A stretch of 8,278 nucleotides of DNA, from assembly GCA_002450295.1 (NCBI GenBank), contig DJYX01000234.1, positions 1 through 8,278 on the forward strand, in the 5' to 3' direction. The DNA is from Deltaproteobacteria bacterium UBA6967. Its GTDB lineage: Bacteria > SAR324 > NAC60-12. Under the pieces are notes generated by a model, which did not search any database, was not told the origin of the DNA, and saw only the letters and a program-made list of their open reading frames with translations. Shown in pieces: positions 6,520 through 8,278 of the stretch (positions are counted from its first letter, which is position 1; each line of letters starts with the position of its first letter). Position numbers and translations under genes: made by a program.

Positions 6520-7536
6520 TTATTTGGTGACTAGGTGGGAGGGAATGGTCATGCCAATCTCTTTATAGTACTTGGCAGCTCCAGGGTGCAGCGGCACAGG
6601 TAATCCAGCCATTGCTTTTTCAATCGCCATTGCCTTAGTCGCTGGGTGAATAGCCTGTAAAAATGGCAGGTTTGCAAACATAGTCTTCGTCAACAGATAA
6701 ACATGGTTCTCATCAACATTCTCATTAACTGCTAAGAAATTTGGTTGAGCAATCGTGCTGATATCCTTGTTTTGGCCTGGATAGGTTCCTGCTTTGATAG
6801 TGTAGGGTGTCCACAATAGTCGACCACCGTCCATCTTTTTGGCCTCTTCTGCGGTCACATCCAGAATTGTAAACTTTCCACTGTTTCCAGCCATCAATTT
6901 TGTGATTGCTCCTGTTGGAGGGCCTGACGGTATACCCGCTGTCACAACTTGACCGTTTGCTAGTGCATCTGCTGTTGGACCATAGCCACCGTACATCAGA
7001 GAAAAGTCCTTTTCGATGTCAATACCCATCCCCGATAGAAGCACTTTGTTGGAACCTAATGTTCCTGAGTTCTTTGCTCCCATTCCTGCTTTTGAACCTT
7101 TCAAAGCCATTAAGTCGGAGACAGTGCCTGATTTGACAGCAGAGTTTGCAACAACAAACTGCTCAACGTTTTGCCAGAGCATTGTGACGGAGCGAAGGTT
7201 TTTCTGTGGCGCGGAAATTGGTCCTGTGCCTGTGGCTGCATATGATCCAAAAAGGCCTTGCAGAATTGCAAAGTCTGCAGTCCCAGCTCCCATGGCCTGA
7301 ACGTTTGCACCAGAACCAGCAGAGTTGACTGCAGTTAGACTAAATTTTTCTTTGGGGAGCAACTTTACCTTAGACAGTGTGGCGATCGCTGTCCCTACAG
7401 GGTGATAAGTCCCCCCTGTTGAAGCTGTGTTCAGAATGTAATCTTTGTTATCTGCCCAAGCTTGGTGAGGTAGCGACAGTAAAAGAATTGTGGCGAATAG
7501 TGGCAATGCTTGACATATGAGTTTACTCATTTTCAT
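6520..7536 (-). CDS. TAXI-family TRAP transporter solute-binding protein
   Basis: This 338-residue protein starts at an ATG at 7536 with AAAGG six bases upstream. A second ATG two codons later is less well placed. Residues 1-28 are a signal peptide: K and K near the start, a hydrophobic core at about 8-22, and A-W-A before D29, so the mature protein is periplasmic. The mature N-terminus, Y-I-L-N-T-A-S-T-G-G-T-Y-H-P-V-G (33-48), is the TAXI signature. V-N-S-A-G-S-G-A-N-V-Q-A-M (70-82), D-F-A-I-L-Q (88-93) and the C-terminal I-K-A-G-T-Y-P-G (247-254) with P-L-H-P-G-A (315-320) follow the family pattern. It captures a small, probably carboxylate, solute and delivers it to the fused permease encoded 48 bases downstream. 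The dioxygenase at the end of the operon points to glutarate or another C5 dicarboxylate as ligand. That is inference: the pocket residues cannot be assigned by eye. Confidence -1.
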   Translation of the reverse strand: MKMSKLICQALPLFATILLLSLPHQAWADNKDYILNTASTGGTYHPVGTAIATLSKVKLLPKEKFSLTAVNSAGSGANVQAMGAGTADFAILQGLFGSYAATGTGPISAPQKNLRSVTMLWQNVEQFVVANSAVKSGTVSDLMALKGSKAGMGAKNSGTLGSNKVLLSGMGIDIEKDFSLMYGGYGPTADALANGQVVTAGIPSGPPTGAITKLMAGNSGKFTILDVTAEEAKKMDGGRLLWTPYTIKAGTYPGQNKDISTIAQPNFLAVNENVDENHVYLLTKTMFANLPFLQAIHPATKAMAIEKAMAGLPVPLHPGAAKYYKEIGMTIPSHLVTK

Positions 7537-7569
7537 GGGACCCTTTGGAATAAGTTAAACACTCAGATC

Positions 7570-7596
7570 ATTCTACTTCTTTAAAGCAGATGACAA
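7570..7596 (-). promoter_or_regulatory. Alternative weak promoter close to the TAXI gene
   Basis: On the minus strand, TTGTCA (7591-7596, 5 of 6) and TAGAAT (7570-7575, 5 of 6) are separated by only 15 bases, shorter than optimal. Transcription would start near 7563, leaving a leader of about 27 bases. The short spacer makes it a poorer candidate than the one at 7734-7763 unless an activator assists. Confidence -1.
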
Positions 7597-7611
7597 TCTC
7601 AAAGTTTGAGA
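7597..7611. repeat. 15-base dyad directly upstream of a -35-like box
   Basis: TCTCAAA (7597-7603) and TTTGAGA (7605-7611) are exact reverse complements around a single central G. The centre is too tight to fold as an RNA hairpin of full length, so a protein-binding site is the more natural reading. It abuts the TTGTCA box of the weak promoter. A dyad of this size can occur by chance. Confidence -1.
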
Positions 7612-7623
7612 GGGAGGAAGAAG

Positions 7624-7658
7624 TCTTTTGCACAAGCAGACCATCAGCTTGTAAAAGA
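7624..7658 (-). promoter_or_regulatory. Imperfect hairpin in the likely leader of the TRAP operon
   Basis: The minus-strand RNA can pair CUUUU with AAAAG (plus a closing A-U), then ACAAGC with GCUUGU after a two-base bulge, then GA with UC past a mismatch, closing a three-base loop. If transcription starts near 7727, this lies inside a leader of about 190 bases. It does not match a riboswitch class I recognise. Confidence -1.
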
Positions 7659-7733
7659 ATCGAGGCACAACAACTTTCAGGATCATTTCGATAATTGAAA
7701 CCTGAGATATATAGGCCTAGGGAATTTAAGAAA

Positions 7734-7763
7734 ATTCTAGATTGAGTTATCTGACAAACTCAA
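7734..7763 (-). promoter_or_regulatory. Candidate sigma70-like promoter of the TRAP-dioxygenase operon
   Basis: On the minus strand, TTGAGT (7758-7763, 4 of 6) and TAGAAT (7734-7739, 5 of 6) lie 18 bases apart, predicting a start near 7727. The -35 box lies inside one arm of the dyad at 7740-7765, as expected if a regulator controls it. Confidence -1.
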
Positions 7764-7765
7764 TC
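7740..7765. repeat. 9-base inverted repeat with 8-base spacer over the promoter (possible operator)
   Basis: GATTGAGTT (7740-7748) and AACTCAATC (7757-7765) are perfect reverse complements with eight bases between them. The dyad fills the region between the -10 and -35 boxes of the candidate promoter and covers the -35 box, so a bound protein would block polymerase. T-rich sequence on both sides also allows a weak bidirectional terminator, though the stem has only four G-C pairs. Confidence -1.
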
Positions 7766-7936
7766 AGGGATTTTCTAATTTTTTCAAAACACACAATTAT
7801 TTTCGTTAAATTTTTCTTTTTGTCCACCCTCGTTTTGTGAAGAGTCCGATTCGTTCATTGGAAATTAGTAATAGGGCGATGCATTCATAGGAGATTGCTC
7901 ACCCTGTTGATCCACCCTAAAAGATCTTAAGGCGTT

Positions 7937-8278
7937 CTATCTACTTTGCTCAGCTGACAGAGTCTTGCCTTTGGCTGTCCAGAATTTTTGAGCACCCTGA
8001 TGGACAGGAGTCACAATTCCAGTCAGGCCAGAGTCAATGCTCATAGCTTTTGCTGTGGATTTCACGCTGACGAGGTATTTGAGCCCGTTGGGGTCGTAAA
8101 TCATCTCCGCGGCTTTCTGGACGATCTCTTCTGGAACATGGCGTCCGGCTGTCCATAAGGCTGAGTCTTGAATCGACACAACATCGTAATCCACTCCTTG
8201 GTAAGTTCCAGCTGGGATCACCACCTTTGAATAGAAAGGATAATCTTTGAAAAGCTTCCCTGTCTTCTCCGCCTCTGC
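7937..8278 (-). CDS. C-terminal part of a second TAXI-family solute-binding protein (runs off window)
   Basis: The reading frame is open from the window edge to a TAG at 7937, giving 113 visible residues. An internal GTG at 8224 is not the real start, because coding continues upstream. It shows the TAXI C-terminal pattern also seen in the neighbour at 6520-7536: V-V-I-P-A-G-T-Y-Q-G-V-D-Y-D-V-V-S-I here against I-K-A-G-T-Y-P-G there, then a hydrophobic helical region, and T-P-V-H-Q-G-A-Q-K-F-W near the end against P-L-H-P-G-A-A-K-Y-Y. The visible helices between these blocks differ clearly, so the two proteins are distant paralogues rather than a recent duplication. Its permease is not in the 400 bases that follow. 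Either it sits upstream, outside the window, or this is an extra binding protein feeding the downstream permease. Confidence -1.
   Translation of the reverse strand, partial: AEAEKTGKLFKDYPFYSKVVIPAGTYQGVDYDVVSIQDSALWTAGRHVPEEIVQKAAEMIYDPNGLKYLVSVKSTAKAMSIDSGLTGIVTPVHQGAQKFWTAKGKTLSAEQSR

Larger units (their letters stand above)
7537..7936. other. Intergenic regulatory region upstream of the TRAP-dioxygenase operon
   Basis: The 400 bases between the two TAXI genes contain no supported gene. They hold a candidate promoter overlapped by a dyad (7734-7765), a second dyad next to a weaker promoter (7570-7611) and an imperfect hairpin (7624-7658). Just below the first TAXI stop, a stem of AGGGTGA and TCGCCCT on the minus strand (7873-7905, one G-U pair, extended by GCA/TGC) may act in 3'-end formation, but no good T-run follows it. 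Confidence -1.

Noticed and set aside
7873..7905. Hairpin downstream of the first TAXI gene as an intrinsic terminator
   Set aside because: The stem includes a bulge and a G-U pair around a 12-base loop, and the following bases ATTACTAATTT are not a proper T-run.
8222..8224. GTG at 8224 as the start of a short 95-residue protein
   Set aside because: The frame stays open to the window edge with TAXI-like sequence before it, so this is an internal valine codon of a longer gene.

Overview
All protein genes lie on the minus strand, so transcription runs from high to low coordinates. The window has moderate GC with AT-rich gaps. It carries a Tat-exported molybdenum hydroxylase, TAXI-type TRAP transporters and a chemoreceptor. 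This fits a free-living, motile Gram-negative bacterium, probably a marine proteobacterium or a relative such as SAR324; the taxonomic guess is weak and rests on gene content only. I see no tRNA, rRNA, CRISPR array, insertion sequence or phage gene.

Layout in the order of transcription. (1) 8278-7937: the C-terminal end of a first TAXI-family TRAP solute-binding protein, cut by the window edge. (2) 7936-7537: a 400-base gap with a candidate promoter, two dyads and a leader hairpin. (3) 7536-3347: a compact three-gene unit made of a second TAXI binding protein, a fused DctQM TRAP permease, and a CsiD/GlaH-type Fe(II)/2-oxoglutarate dioxygenase. (4) 3346-3022: an AT-rich gap with a good sigma70-like promoter and a 26-base dyad. 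(5) 3021-969: a secreted DUF4399 protein followed after four bases by a methyl-accepting chemotaxis protein. (6) 901-1: a (2Fe-2S) subunit overlapping by four bases with the start of a Tat-targeted molybdopterin-binding subunit (IorA/IorB-type hydroxylase), which runs off the left edge.

The most informative point is the third unit. The dioxygenase matches E. coli CsiD (GlaH, glutarate 2-hydroxylase) across its active-site blocks, and it lies 8 bases after the TRAP permease. This suggests an uptake-plus-hydroxylation module for glutarate or a close C5 dicarboxylate, and gives a testable substrate for the TAXI transporter. A perfect hairpin between the binding protein and the permease probably sets their expression ratio.

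The chemoreceptor is unusual in two ways. Its HAMP linker is almost entirely missing, and its cytoplasmic hairpin appears three heptads longer per arm than that of E. coli Tsr. I found no wholly new system. The items of interest are this gene combination, the receptor architecture and the regulatory dyads.
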